This document shows, one piece after another, positions 48,403 to 57,835 of a DNA stretch of 64,000 bases; position 1 is the first letter of the stretch, and every line of letters begins with the position of its first letter. A program made the translations under genes and the position numbers. Below the pieces are notes generated by a model. The model was given only the letters and a program-made list of their open reading frames with translations. It had not been told where the DNA came from and made no database searches. Location of the stretch: assembly GCA_963842305.1 (NCBI GenBank), contig CAWJFW010000005.1, positions 477,962 through 541,961 on the forward strand. The letters run 5' to 3'. The stretch comes from JAIBJN01 sp963842305. GTDB taxonomy: Bacteria > Actinomycetota > Thermoleophilia > Gaiellales > Gaiellaceae.

Positions 48403-48993
48403 ATGCCGTCCACCGGGGCCTCTGCGAGACGTGCGACCTGGGACGCGATCGCCCTCGCGCTCGCCTTCCTGGCGGTGGACGCGCTCATCATCACCGCCGT
48501 CCTCTCGGACCTCGTCGAGCCCACGCAGGGCATCATCACGATCCTCGCCCTCGCCGCGGTCGTCCTCCTCCTCTACCGCGACGACGTGATGGAGGCCATC
48601 GCCACCGGCAACGAGAAGCTCGGCCTCTCGGTCGACGACGAGCCGGTGCGGACCGCGCTCGACGCCCTCGCCGGCGAGGCCGGCTGGACGGTGGAGCACG
48701 ACTTCCTGAGCGCCCACGGCCGCCGCATCGGCACCGTCGTCCACGGCCCCTCCGGCTCGTACCTCGTGGAGACCAGGAACCGCGCGTACCGGGTCGAGCA
48801 CCTCGGCCGAGCGCGCCACCACGCAGCGTGGCTCCACGGCGAGGTCGGCGGCTGGGTCACGCCGGTGCTGTGCCTCGTGCAGCGCGACGACCGCCCGCAT
48901 CGCCGCGACGGCGTGTGGATCATGGGCGTCGAGCACCTGGCGGGCTGGCTGAGGGCGCGGACGCCGCCGCGCGGCGCCAAGCTCGCGGACTAA
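48403..48993 (+). CDS. Membrane protein with C-terminal NERD-like domain
   Basis: 196 residues. Two hydrophobic helices near the N-terminus (IALALAFLAVDALIITAVLS and GIITILALAAVVLLLYR), then a cytoplasmic region. From about residue 95, GRRIGTVVHGPSGSYLVETR, WLHGEVGGWVTPVLCLVQRD and GVWIMGVEHLAGWLR resemble the nuclease-related NERD fold, although catalytic residues are not all certain. Possible nucleic-acid-acting or structural membrane protein; weak assignment. Confidence 0.6.
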   Translation: MPSTGASARRATWDAIALALAFLAVDALIITAVLSDLVEPTQGIITILALAAVVLLLYRDDVMEAIATGNEKLGLSVDDEPVRTALDALAGEAGWTVEHDFLSAHGRRIGTVVHGPSGSYLVETRNRAYRVEHLGRARHHAAWLHGEVGGWVTPVLCLVQRDDRPHRRDGVWIMGVEHLAGWLRARTPPRGAKLAD

Positions 48994-49225
48994 GTCAGTC
49001 GCGTTCCGCAGTGTCCGGCAGTGGCGTCCCCGCGCCGTGTGTCAGTCCTGACAATGCGCTTGCTTGGCTCCTCAAGACGCTGCTCAGGGCTACGAAGCGG
49101 GCAACCGAACGGCTTAGAATCGGCGAGATGCGGATCATGCGCATGGCGCCTTACGGGTGTCTCATCGCGGAGTCGATGAGTGAAATGACAGCGTTTCTGA
49201 CGCGAACTCGGCCGCTCACACGCGC

Positions 49226-50417
49226 GTGAGCGAACTCACCGATCTCTTCAGCGAAGCGTTTGGGGCCGCGCCGTCCAGTCCCGCCGAGCCGCACCTCTCG
49301 GCGGGCGTGGAGGCGAAGGCCTACTGGACCTTTTCCCCTCATCTCGAGGTCGTGCTCGCCGAAGCGGAACGGCTGCCGCCTGAAGGTCAGGCCGTCGCGG
49401 CCTGGACCAAGCGGCTGAGCAAAAGAGCGATTCCACTCGTGCTCGTCATCGAGTCCGGGGACGGTCAGCTCCTGGTCGGCCCAAGCGGAAAGCCGCCGCC
49501 CGCGGTTCGGCTCGACGCGCGGCTCGTCGTGGATGAGCTTGCCGCAGCGCGAGACCTCGACCCGCTCGACGTGCGAAAGCGGCTGCCGCTCGTCTGGCAG
49601 CGGGCGCGCGGCGGCGGCGGCATGACGGGTCTCAGGAATGTCGGCCTCTTCTCCACGCACTACCTTCGCTCGCGCGCGCCACAGCTCCCAGAGTGGCCGC
49701 AGCTCGCCGAGCAGGGTGGCGCGGCGCGAGGCGCACGTTCCCTCGACGCCCGCCTCAAGGCGCTCGGGTTCGACTCGGAGGAGCGTGGCGCTGGGCGCGT
49801 ACCTACTCCGCGCTGAGAATCGTCCCGCCGCCGCGGTTCTGTCATATCCGCCGAATCAGGACTTCGACCGAGCCGCCGCCGGCGGAGAGTTGCCTGTCGC
49901 TCACCTTCTCCGGGAAATGGAGGGGGCCGGCACCCGTCGGGGAATCCGGTCAGCGGCGACGTCTGGCGACTCTACTCGGCCGAGCACCCCGCCCGGACGA
50001 CGAGCTTTGCGGAGTGCGACCTGGCGCGACTCGGCGACCCCGCCTATTTCGCCGTGCTGTTCTCGGCCTCCGCGCTGTCCCCGGCCGGGCTTGCCGAGGC
50101 GATCGAGAGGGGTTCTTCTCGCGCGACTTCGCGGTCGGTCTCGGTGACCGACTCCGCGGCCGCGTTTACGACAAGGTCGTGCCGGCCATCGTCTCCGCGA
50201 TCGCATCCGAGCTCGAGCGGCTCGGCGATCCGCCGAAATCTCGGTCAGAGCTCGAGGGTGTCTACGAGGCCACGCTGATCCTCCTGTATCGACTGCTCTT
50301 CGTCCTGTACGCGGAGGCCCGCGAGTACTTGCCCGTCGAGGTGTCGGCGGGCTACCAGGCCCACTCGTTACGCCGCCGGCTCGACGCCATTGTCGCCACG
50401 GTCGAGGGCGACCGAGT
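49226..50417 (+). pseudogene. Type IIG restriction-modification enzyme, N-terminal part, frameshifted and truncated
   Basis: Starts MSELTDLFSEAFGAAPSSPA with GVEAKAYWTFSPHLEVVL, then VGLFSTHYLRSRAPQLPEWP. After about 49,780 the reading moves through two more frames (AYLLRAENRPAAAVLSYPPN, DFDRAAAGGELPVAHLLRE, then LGDRLRGRVYDKVVPAIVSA and YEATLILLYRLLFVLYAEAR). These elements match the N-terminal region of large single-chain Eco57I/PglX-like enzymes. The methyltransferase and target-recognition domains (normally another 600-1,000 residues) are absent, because the sequence changes to an unrelated gene at about 50,400. Confidence 0.65.
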
Positions 50418-50430
50418 CCCGCCCTCTACC
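50380..50430. other. Join between two dissimilar DNAs
   Basis: Left of this point the reading is a type IIG enzyme, right of it a PadR regulator missing its N-terminus. Both genes are cut here. Base composition and gene families change at the same point. No insertion sequence, att site or repeat marks it. Confidence 0.65.
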
Positions 50431-50610
50431 GCCTCGAACATCAGGGCCTCATCGTCTCGGAATGGGGAGAGTCGGAGAACCGGCGGAAAGCAAAGGACCT
50501 ATCGCCTGACCGCCGCTGGCCGGCGCCGCTTCAAGGAAGAAACCAGCTACTGGACAAAATTTTCTGACGCCATCGGCCTTGCCCTCAAGGCGCAGCCGGA
50601 GGATGTATGA
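50418..50610 (+). pseudogene. PadR-family regulator, C-terminal fragment
   Basis: PALYRLEHQGLIVSEWGESE is the recognition-helix/wing region of PadR repressors; a one-base shift near 50,495 leads to YRLTAAGRRRFKEETSYWTK and the stop at 50,610. The first 45-50 residues, including most of the DNA-binding domain, are missing. Such PadR genes control the efflux-type permease that directly follows; the permease ATG overlaps this stop as ATGA. Confidence 0.75.
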
Positions 50611-53325
50611 CGCTCCTCGCGAGGTTTCGGACGTGGCTCCGCGCGCTGGTCCATCGGTACCGATTTCGAGAGAGGCATGCAGGATGAGATGCGCATGCAC
50701 CTCGAGCTCTATGAGGCGGACCTCCGGCGCAAGGGCGCAAGCTTCGGCGAAGCCCGGCGGCTTGCGCGTGCGGAGTTCGGCAGCGTCGAGGCGCGCAGGG
50801 AGGAGTGCCGGGAGGCATTTGGGTTGCGGCATGTTGACGAGCTGCGCGCCGACATCCGGTACGCGTTCCGCCTCCTGCGGCGATCCCCGGCGTTCACAGC
50901 CGTGGCACTGTTGTCTCTTGGCTTGGGAATCGGCGCCAATACCGCAATCTTCAGCCTCATCGACACGATCCTGATGAAGTCACTCCCGGTCGACGATCCT
51001 GAGCACCTTTTCTTCATTGATAACTCCGGTGGAAAGTCGGGTGGCACCAGCGGACCACCTGTACCCCTGCTACGAGCGGCTGCGCGATCACAATCGATTT
51101 CTGTCCGCAATATCCGCGTTCAAAGAGACCCGTTTCAAGGTCACCATCGACGGTGCCGCAGAGGAATTGCGGGGCCAGCACGCATCAGGCAGTTACTTCG
51201 ATCTCCTGGGCGTGCGCGCAGTCCACGGTCGTGTGCTGACGCCGGCCGATGACTCGGTATATGGCGTCGGCGGTCCTGACGGCGGCGTGGCCGTTATCAG
51301 CTACGGCCTGTGGAAGCGGCGCTTCGGGATGGATCCGGGTGTCCTCGGCAAGACTGTTCAGGTGGGCACGAAGGCGGTGACGATCGTCGGCGTCACCGAC
51401 CCGGACTTTTTTGGACTGCAGGTCGGCTCACCCATCGACATCACCATTCCGATGGCGCTCACCGACAATAACCTCGGGTCCAAACAGCTCTGGTGGTTCA
51501 GCGTTGTTGGCCGCCTCAAACCGGGCGCACGCGTCGAGCAGGCGCGCGCGGATATCGAGGCGATCTGGGACGCGTACCTGACCGAAGTCGGCATGCCGCG
51601 TGACAAGCGCGGCTACTTTAGCGGCATCTCTTTGGTGCCGGCCGATAAAGGCCTGAATGCGCTTCGCCGTCAGTTTTCGGAGCCCCTTCTGATCGTCATG
51701 GGGATCGTGGCAGTGGTCCTGCTCGTTGGGTGCGCCAACGTTGCCAATCTACTGCTCGCGCGGGCAACCGCTCGCCAGAACGAGCTCGCCGTGCGGCTCG
51801 CGAGCGGCGCAAGCCGCGGCAGGCTGCTTCGCCAATTGCTCACCGAAGGTGCGGTGCTCGTCGTGCTCGCAGCCATCGCCGGAATACTGTTCGCGCAATG
51901 GAGTCTGTGGTTCATGACGAGCCAGCTCGCGGCCACGGGTGACGGCGTTTTCATCGAGTCCGCGCTTAATCGCCGCGTGCTGGGGTTTACAACGCTGGTA
52001 GCGGTTGTCACCGGTCTCCTCTTCAGCCTGGCGCCGGCGGTACGAGCGGTACGGACCGACGCGGCCAAACCAGGGACCGCCACGAATACGTGGGCGACCA
52101 AACCGCGTGCTCTGCTGGGGCAATCGCTGGTCGTTGCTCAGGTGACGCTATCGCTCATGCTCTTGTGCGCTGCCGCCGTCTTCCTGAGGACGCTTCACAA
52201 TCTCAGGATGGTCGACTCCGGGTTCGATCGGGAGGGCGTTCTGACCATGCAGATCGACGCCACGGTGCCTCGCCCTCGAGGCAGCACACCGCCGTCGGCG
52301 GACGAGCGGCGTCGCGACCACGCGCGCCTCGGCGCCTTGTGGGAAGACCTCGCCGCAAGGATCAACGCAATGCCCGGTGTTATGTCGGCTGCCGCCGGCA
52401 CGATGGCGCCTCTCACCGGACGGGATCGCGGAGTGAACGTCGCTGTTCCTGGAGTCAGCACGTTTTCCCAAGAAGACCGGTCTATCCATATTAATCACGT
52501 GACGTCGAGATACTTTGAAACGATGGGCATCGGCGTGGTCACAGGACGCGCCTTCACATCTCGGGATCGCGCCGGCTCCCAACGGGTCTCGATTCTCAAC
52601 GAGACGGCAGCGCGGGCGTACTTCGGGACGACGAATCCGATTGGCAGACGGATCAACTTTCCTGGCCAGCGCGTCGAGGATGAGTTTGAGATCGTCGGCG
52701 TCGTTCGGGATGCGAGGTACGAAAACCTTCGGACACCCGATGAACGGATGGCGTATCTGCCGATTGAGCAGTCGATCGATCCCATCACCGGCGTGATGCT
52801 CGCGGTTCGCGCTCCGGGCGACAGCCTGCTGCTCGTGTCGCCGATGCGAAAGGTGGTTGGCGAAGCCGTCCCCGGAGGGTTCGTCACGAGAGTGGCGACT
52901 ATCGAGGAGCGACTCGCCGCATCGTTGATCCGCGAGCGGTTGCTGACGGTTCTCGCGACCTCCTTCGCCAGTCTCGCGCTGATGCTCGCGTGCATGGGGC
53001 TGTACGGCGTATCGCCTACAGCGTTGTCCGTCGCACGCGCGAGATCGGAATCCGCATCGCCATTGGCGCCCGGCAAGGAGGAGTGATTTGGATGATGGTG
53101 CGCGAAGCCCTGGTGCTGGTTGCCGTCGGCGCCTCGCTGGGCACGTGCGCGGCGTTGGCCGCCGGCCGCTATATCGACAGTCAGCTGTTTGGTGTCAGCC
53201 TGGGCGATCCTGCCGCAACGCTCGTTGCCATCTTTGTGCTACTAGCCCTGACTGCGACCGCCGCCGGCATACCCGCGCGCCGCGCGAGCCGCATCCATCC
53301 AGTCGCGGCGCTGCGGTGCGAATAA
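50607..53325 (+). CDS. ADOP/MacB-type permease, frameshifted
   Basis: Starts MTLLARFRTWLRALVHRYRF; shifts near 50,660, 51,043 and 53,008. Joined length is about 900 residues. Order: N-terminal helical segment (MHLELYEADLRRKGASFGEA), first MacB core (DELRADIRYAFRLLRRSPAF then VALLSLGLGIGANTAIF), periplasmic domain (SYGLWKRRFGMDPGVLGKTV), FtsX-like block (VGCANVANLLLARATARQNE), second core, and C-terminal FtsX block (REIGIRIAIGARQGGVIWMM, PARRASRIHPVAALRCE). This is the acidobacterial duplicated orphan permease layout, without an ATPase of its own. It is probably an antibiotic or peptide export component controlled by PadR. Confidence 0.87.
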
Positions 53326-53349
53326 GAGTTGTCGGTGCGACAGTTTTCC

Positions 53350-54087
53350 TCAACCGGGTCGCGGCAGGAGCTTGAGAATGAAAGCGACCAGCGCGTACCG
53401 CCTCGTAATGTACGCATGCTTCTTCCGTTTCTGAACCGCTCGAAGGATTTGTCTGGCTGCCTTTGCAGGAGAAGCGACGAATAGCCGCCTGACCACAGCC
53501 GGTAACGGGCGATCCGGTTTCATCATGGCTGTGTCGACAAAGCCCGGCTGGACTTCAGTAACGACGATAGGGTGTCCGCTGTGCCGCGCCAGCTCCCGAA
53601 GGCCATCGAGATACACTGACTGAAAGGCTTTCGAAGCCGAGTAGGCGGCCGCCGCACGATTGCCGCGCAGCGCCGCAATCGATGAAATGCCGACCAGGTG
53701 CCCGCGGCCTCGCTTGAGAAAGTGGCGCATCGCCACCTGGGCCACTGCCATAAAGCCAAGAACGTTCACCGTCACCGTCTCGACATCCAGCTCCCAGTGC
53801 AGGGCGTCATTCGTATGCCCTGTACCGGCACTAATAATGACCAGGTCAACGCCGCCGAGCTCCTCGAGTACCTGCTCGAGAATCGCTGCAGCATCACGTT
53901 GCCCCACGTCGAGACCGCGCACGAGCGTTTCGGGCGCGAGTGTTTCACGAAGGGCCTCAAGTCGTTCAAGCCTGCGGGCCAAGAGCCCTAAACGCCAACC
54001 GGCACGATTCAATTCGTGGGCGAGCGCCTCGCCGATGCCGGAGGACGCACCGACGATGACCGCCGTACGCGTTGAATGCCTGTTCAT
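53350..54087 (-). CDS. Short-chain dehydrogenase/reductase
   Basis: 245 residues from MNRHSTRTAVIVGASSGIGE (an in-frame ATG 78 bases upstream precedes no family sequence). Cofactor motif GASSGIGEALAHEL with RRLERLEALRE favouring NADP; catalytic tyrosine and lysine in AAYSASKAFQSVY with SSIAALRG before; IISAGTGH is the NAG-like motif. A basic membrane-associating end (AYITRRYALVAFILKLL) is as in many SDRs of this type. Substrate unknown; converges on the permease gene. Confidence 0.85.
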   Translation of the reverse strand: MNRHSTRTAVIVGASSGIGEALAHELNRAGWRLGLLARRLERLEALRETLAPETLVRGLDVGQRDAAAILEQVLEELGGVDLVIISAGTGHTNDALHWELDVETVTVNVLGFMAVAQVAMRHFLKRGRGHLVGISSIAALRGNRAAAAYSASKAFQSVYLDGLRELARHSGHPIVVTEVQPGFVDTAMMKPDRPLPAVVRRLFVASPAKAARQILRAVQKRKKHAYITRRYALVAFILKLLPRPG

Positions 54088-54405
54088 GTCGACTCGCAAT
54101 GGTGTCCTAAAACGCGCTGTATGGCCAAGCGTGAGCCGCAACATTGCCTCGGCTGTCATCGCCACGTGTGGTGTGTGCCAGGAGAAGACGCGTGTGCAGA
54201 TTCGTGACAGATGTAAATGCGATTTTTGTCCGATGGTTTTTTGTGCAACCTCATCGTTTGATTACTAGAAATAATGCAGCAAAGGTACGCACGCTTTTGT
54301 CTTTCTCGTTAACCGACTGAACCCACAGTTGTTTACATCGCTGCGACTCGTGGCAAGTCAATTGCCCTAGCGCCCATCGGGACGTCTTGTCCCCAGGAGG
54401 CTCAT
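54088..54405. other. A/T-rich intergenic region
   Basis: Contains the divergent control regions of the SDR gene and the lipoprotein gene. A run rich in T (about 54,220-54,300) contrasts with flanking DNA. CAGGAGG before 54,406 is the lipoprotein ribosome-binding site. No open frame or RNA gene is convincing. Confidence 0.4.
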
Positions 54406-55098
54406 ATGAAGCAATTGGCAACGTGGCTCTCGGTTGTCGTGATCTTCACTCTCCCGATTGTCGGGTGCGGAAAGAATCGCTCACCCGTCAGCCCGTCCAC
54501 GGTGACGCAATCCGGATCCGGGTTTTCCGGATCAGCGGAAACGACCAGTCCCGGCACGGGAAACGCCGGATCGGCGGCTCGAATCGATGGTGTCATCTCC
54601 GACTTTTCCGGTAGCGCGAGTGCATTTCAATTCCGTCTCGGCAACCGTCTCGTTCGTGGAGATGGTGCGTCGAAAGTCATCGACGGATCGCGGACGCGTG
54701 ACGGCAGCGCCCTAAGGAACGGATTGCGTATCGTCGTCGACGGCGTCGATCGAGGCGATCATGTGTACGCGAACACGATCACGCTAGCTGGAAACGATTC
54801 GAACGACTCGCCTGCTCCCTCTGGCCCCAACCCAAACCCGGGTCCCGGTCCGGCACGGAGCCCGGCGCCAAGCCCGACGCCCGAGTCGAACGACGCCACG
54901 CTGAGCGGCATTCTCGGTCCTGTCAGTGGTGTGTGCCCGGCGCGCGTGTTTCCGATAAACGGATCCGTCGTGGTCACCAACTCGTCAACCGTCTATACGG
55001 GTGGGAGCTGTCGGTCGCTCGTGCTAGGCGCGAGGGCCGACGTTCAGGGCACGCCGAACGGCGGCGTGGTCATCGCGCGCGAGGTCAGGGTTCGGTAA
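54406..55098 (+). CDS. Lipoprotein with two DUF5666-like domains joined by a Pro-rich linker
   Basis: 230 residues. The signal MKQLATWLSVVVIFTLPIVG-C gives a lipobox cysteine at 21. A Ser/Gly/Thr-rich stretch precedes a first beta domain (ARIDGVISDFSGSASAFQFR), then a Pro-rich linker (PNPNPGPGPARSPAP, then PSPTPES), then a second (DATLSGILGPVSGVCPARVF, INGSVVVTNSSTVYTGG). The pattern of paired small beta-barrels with Pro-rich linkers is DUF5666-like. Probably displayed at the outer membrane; function unknown. Strong SD CAGGAGG and a strong terminator frame it as a single-gene unit. Confidence 0.75.
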   Translation: MKQLATWLSVVVIFTLPIVGCGKNRSPVSPSTVTQSGSGFSGSAETTSPGTGNAGSAARIDGVISDFSGSASAFQFRLGNRLVRGDGASKVIDGSRTRDGSALRNGLRIVVDGVDRGDHVYANTITLAGNDSNDSPAPSGPNPNPGPGPARSPAPSPTPESNDATLSGILGPVSGVCPARVFPINGSVVVTNSSTVYTGGSCRSLVLGARADVQGTPNGGVVIAREVRVR

Positions 55099-55105
55099 CG
55101 GTTCG

Positions 55106-55140
55106 CAAGGGACGATCCCCAAGATCGTCCCTTGTTCTTT
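55106..55140 (+). terminator. Rho-independent terminator of the lipoprotein gene
   Basis: A perfect 12-base stem CAAGGGACGATC / GATCGTCCCTTG with a 5-base loop, followed by TTCTTT, 7 bases after the stop codon. It is nearly symmetric and may also end transcription from the converging kinase gene on the other strand. Confidence 0.88.
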
Positions 55141-55196
55141 CGCGCGTCGATCTCTTCTCGATCGTTTTCAAGATCGCGTCGTGCGGCCGCCGATAT

Positions 55197-57116
55197 TTAC
55201 GAGCGTGATGATGAACAGGCCGAGGATCGCCGGCCTTGTTCGATGAGGGCACACACCTTTGTGGACAGTTGATCGATCGTAAACGGCTTCGGGAGGTAGT
55301 CGATCCCCGCTCGTCCCAGACCGAGCGCACGCGGATCCGCCATATAGCCGGAAATGTAGAGAACCGCACTGTGGGGCCAGGTGCGATGGACGTCGTTGAC
55401 AAAGTCCGGGCCGGTCATTTTCGGCATCATGACATCGGTGATGATCAGATCGATCGGATCGGGGTGTGCGCGCATGATGTCGAGCGCCGTCAGCGGACCA
55501 TCGGCTGCCAGCACGCAATAGCCCATGTGTTCCAGGGCCTTGGCGACAAACGCCCGGACAGAGTCCTCGTCTTCGACAATCAGCAGCGTGGCGTGCCTGT
55601 GAACCGCCTCAGTGGGCGGACGCACCCGGCCACTCGACGGTCTCTCAGCACCGTTGGTGCACGGAAATGTGAGCCGGAAGACCGTCCCCTTCCCAACGCG
55701 GCTCTTCACCGAAATCGCGCCCCCGAGTTGCTGAACCGCCCCGTACACCATCGCAAGTCCCAGGCCCGTGCCCTGTCCTGATGGTTTCGTGGTGAAGAAT
55801 GGCTCGAACATGCGCCGTTGCGTCTGCTCGTCCATCCCCACACCCGTGTCGCCGATCATGATGCGCACGCCCATGCGCGCGTTCTCGGCGTTCTCGGTGG
55901 AGAGCGTCAGGACGCCGCCATCAGGCATCGCGGCCTTGGCATTGACCGCCAAGTTCAGGAGAAGCTGATCCATCTGCGTCGGGTCCGCATCAATCGTGGT
56001 GACCGAGGCTCGGAGGTGGACCCGCAGCTCAATGTTTTCGGGCAGGATGCGCCGGAGCATGCCCGCGAACTGCTCGATTTGTGCGTGGACATCAACGGGA
56101 TGAATGTCGAGCATTTGCTTGCGGCTGAAGGCCAACAACTGCTGAGTCAGGCTCGCCGCCCGATTGCCGGCCGCGTGAATGTCCCGCAGATCACGAATGG
56201 CCCGGTGGTCCGGCCCCACCTGATCCATCGCCATCTCTGAGAGCCCGATGATCACAGTGAGCAGATTGTTGAAATCGTGCGCGATCCCGCCTGCGAGTTG
56301 TCCCATCGCGTCCATCTTTTGGGAGTGCCGAAATTCCTCTTCCAGCTGTTTCGCCTTTGTCACATCGCGGACCAGCACCTGCGTGCGCCAATCGATCTTC
56401 TTCACGCTGACCTCGCCGGTGAAGACGGTCCCATCGTGACGCTGGCATGATCGTTCGCTGAGCGGTGTGTCGGCGAGCGCGTCTCCGTGGTCGCCGAACA
56501 GGCTCCGATAGTTCACCTGACACAGCTGTTCGAGGTCATAACCGAACAGTTCAGCCGCTCGAGCATTGGCCCACAGACAGTTGAGATCGGCGTCAAAGAG
56601 CAAGATCCCGTCCCACGCCTGTTCCATCAGCGTGCGATAGAGGTGCTCGCTCTCTCGAATTGCGGTCCCAATTCGGGCTGAGATCGTGGGCTGCTCAACG
56701 GCAGCGGGTACTCCCGGTGAGGTCGGCGGCGTGGCAAACAGGCGCAGCACGACGAGGAGGTCGGCGTAGTCAATGGGCTTCGACACAAACGCCGCAGCGC
56801 CGCAGGCACGGACGCGCTCATCCACTCCCGACAATGCGGACATGGCGATCACCGGCACGTGGCGAAGATCCGGGTGACGGCCGCACTCGTCGAGCACGTT
56901 CCATCCGTCAAGAATGGGCATCATCAGATCCAGCAGCACGGCATGAGGAAGAGCCGCGCGCATGAGTTCCAACGCATCTGCGCCGTTCTCCGCCGTGATG
57001 ACGCAATACCCTTCGGAGGTCAGGAATGTGGTGAGGCACTCACGCGTGTCTGCACTGTCATCCGCCACGAGGATGGTGATGGGCTGGGACGACGACTCCG
57101 CCGTGGAGGGAGCCAC
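55197..57116 (-). CDS. Hybrid histidine kinase (REC-PAS-HK-REC)
   Basis: 639 residues in one frame. Receiver 1 is at about 13-125 (LVADDSADTRE, phospho-acceptor Asp63 in LLDLMMP, VSKPIDY). A PAS domain spans about 155-260 (LYRTLMEQAWDGILLFDADL). The HisKA H-box is GQLAGGIAHDFNNLLTVII, then the HATPase N and G boxes (NLAVNAKAAMPDGG, GDTGVGMDEQTQ, GTGLGLAMVYG). A second receiver is at about 510-630 (IVEDEDSVRAF, ITDVMMPKMTGPDF, PKPFTID). No membrane segment, so a cytoplasmic sensor. Its target is unknown. Confidence 0.92.
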   Translation of the reverse strand: MAPSTAESSSQPITILVADDSADTRECLTTFLTSEGYCVITAENGADALELMRAALPHAVLLDLMMPILDGWNVLDECGRHPDLRHVPVIAMSALSGVDERVRACGAAAFVSKPIDYADLLVVLRLFATPPTSPGVPAAVEQPTISARIGTAIRESEHLYRTLMEQAWDGILLFDADLNCLWANARAAELFGYDLEQLCQVNYRSLFGDHGDALADTPLSERSCQRHDGTVFTGEVSVKKIDWRTQVLVRDVTKAKQLEEEFRHSQKMDAMGQLAGGIAHDFNNLLTVIIGLSEMAMDQVGPDHRAIRDLRDIHAAGNRAASLTQQLLAFSRKQMLDIHPVDVHAQIEQFAGMLRRILPENIELRVHLRASVTTIDADPTQMDQLLLNLAVNAKAAMPDGGVLTLSTENAENARMGVRIMIGDTGVGMDEQTQRRMFEPFFTTKPSGQGTGLGLAMVYGAVQQLGGAISVKSRVGKGTVFRLTFPCTNGAERPSSGRVRPPTEAVHRHATLLIVEDEDSVRAFVAKALEHMGYCVLAADGPLTALDIMRAHPDPIDLIITDVMMPKMTGPDFVNDVHRTWPHSAVLYISGYMADPRALGLGRAGIDYLPKPFTIDQLSTKVCALIEQGRRSSACSSSRS

Positions 57117-57153
57117 TTCTGATCTCTATCGACGGGCGCAAAGGTCACCAATA

Positions 57154-57185
57154 GAGGGTGTCCGTGCGTAGATGTGCACACCCTC
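57154..57185. promoter_or_regulatory. Inverted repeat GAGGGTGT-N16-ACACCCTC before the hybrid kinase
   Basis: Perfect 8-base arms lie 37-69 bases upstream of the kinase start (minus strand). Inner bases GTGC...GCAC extend the symmetry. Either a dimeric regulator site or a leader hairpin; nothing else in the window matches. Confidence 0.4.
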
Positions 57186-57433
57186 GAATCGCTCAACAAA
57201 AGCGGATCCCGACAGGATTGTTATTGGCGGAACGTCGACGGCGTGCCGGGCGGTGTGCGGCAATAGTGCGCGGATACGCTATTGGTTGTGATCCGCGTCA
57301 GGGCCGGTTGACGTACTCGTGATTGATCGCGTCGAACGACCCTGTGAAAACTGAAGGACTCGACGCCGAGTGACACCGACTCATGTCATTGGCGAGGTGT
57401 CCCACGCCGTCATGCGACAGGCTCCGGAGGTGC

Positions 57434-57589
57434 TCAGTGCTCGTCTGACAGACGGCGCTGTTGCGCGCGCCAGTCTTCGCTCACCGCTCCGACGTCCTCG
57501 GGGCGAGTCGACCGAACAGACGGCCAGAACGTGCGATAGGCCACCAGAACACCGATCAGGCCGAAGATGGAACCGAGAAGGAAACGCAT
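57434..57589 (-). CDS. Small single-span membrane protein, hypothetical
   Basis: 51 residues: MRFLLGSIFGLIGVLVAYRT is a membrane helix, followed by FWPSVRSTRPEDVGAVSEDW and a charged end. A longer start 13 codons upstream is possible. Composition is coding-like and the reading crosses no shift, but no family is recognised. Confidence 0.4.
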   Translation of the reverse strand: MRFLLGSIFGLIGVLVAYRTFWPSVRSTRPEDVGAVSEDWRAQQRRLSDEH

Positions 57590-57730
57590 CGACAAATGAT
57601 CTTTACTGAAAGGACGCAGCCGACGCAACCCTCGAGAGTGCCGGCTCGAGGCGGCGAGCCTGGTATCCCCGCTGTGCCCCGACTGACCACGTCCTTCTCG
57701 GACACGGCGGTTCAGAATTCCTGAGATTTT

Positions 57731-57744
57731 ACAAAGCGCTTACA
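57731..57744 (+). promoter_or_regulatory. LacI/CRE-like palindrome before the TonB receptor gene
   Basis: ACAAAGCGCTTACA holds the palindrome AAGCGCTT around the central GCGC. LacI/GalR-family operators have this type of core (AA..CG..TT). It lies 92 bases before the receptor ATG in an A/T-rich patch. Regulation by sugar availability is an inference. Confidence 0.35.
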
Positions 57745-57835
57745 TTCTCACGGCCGCGATCCGTGTAGCTTCGCAGGCGGGCGGGTTTGGATTGGTTGCT
57801 GTGCGCTGCCGCAACCTCTTCTCACGGATAACACG

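Larger units (their letters stand above)
57117..57835. other. 719-base gap with a small open frame and palindromic sites
   Basis: Holds the inverted repeat at 57,154-57,185, a second pair of arms (CGCGGAT / ATCCGCG at 57,269-57,297), a possible 51-residue minus-strand membrane protein (57,434-57,589), and a LacI-operator-like palindrome before the TonB receptor gene. The rest shows nothing recognisable. Confidence 0.4.

Noticed and set aside
48403..48993. Certain assignment of the membrane protein as a nuclease
   Set aside because: The NERD resemblance is partial; catalytic residues could not all be placed, so only NERD-like is stated.
49041..49052. GTCAGTCCTGAC inverted repeat
   Set aside because: Five-base arms only, outside any promoter context; expected by chance in this length of sequence.
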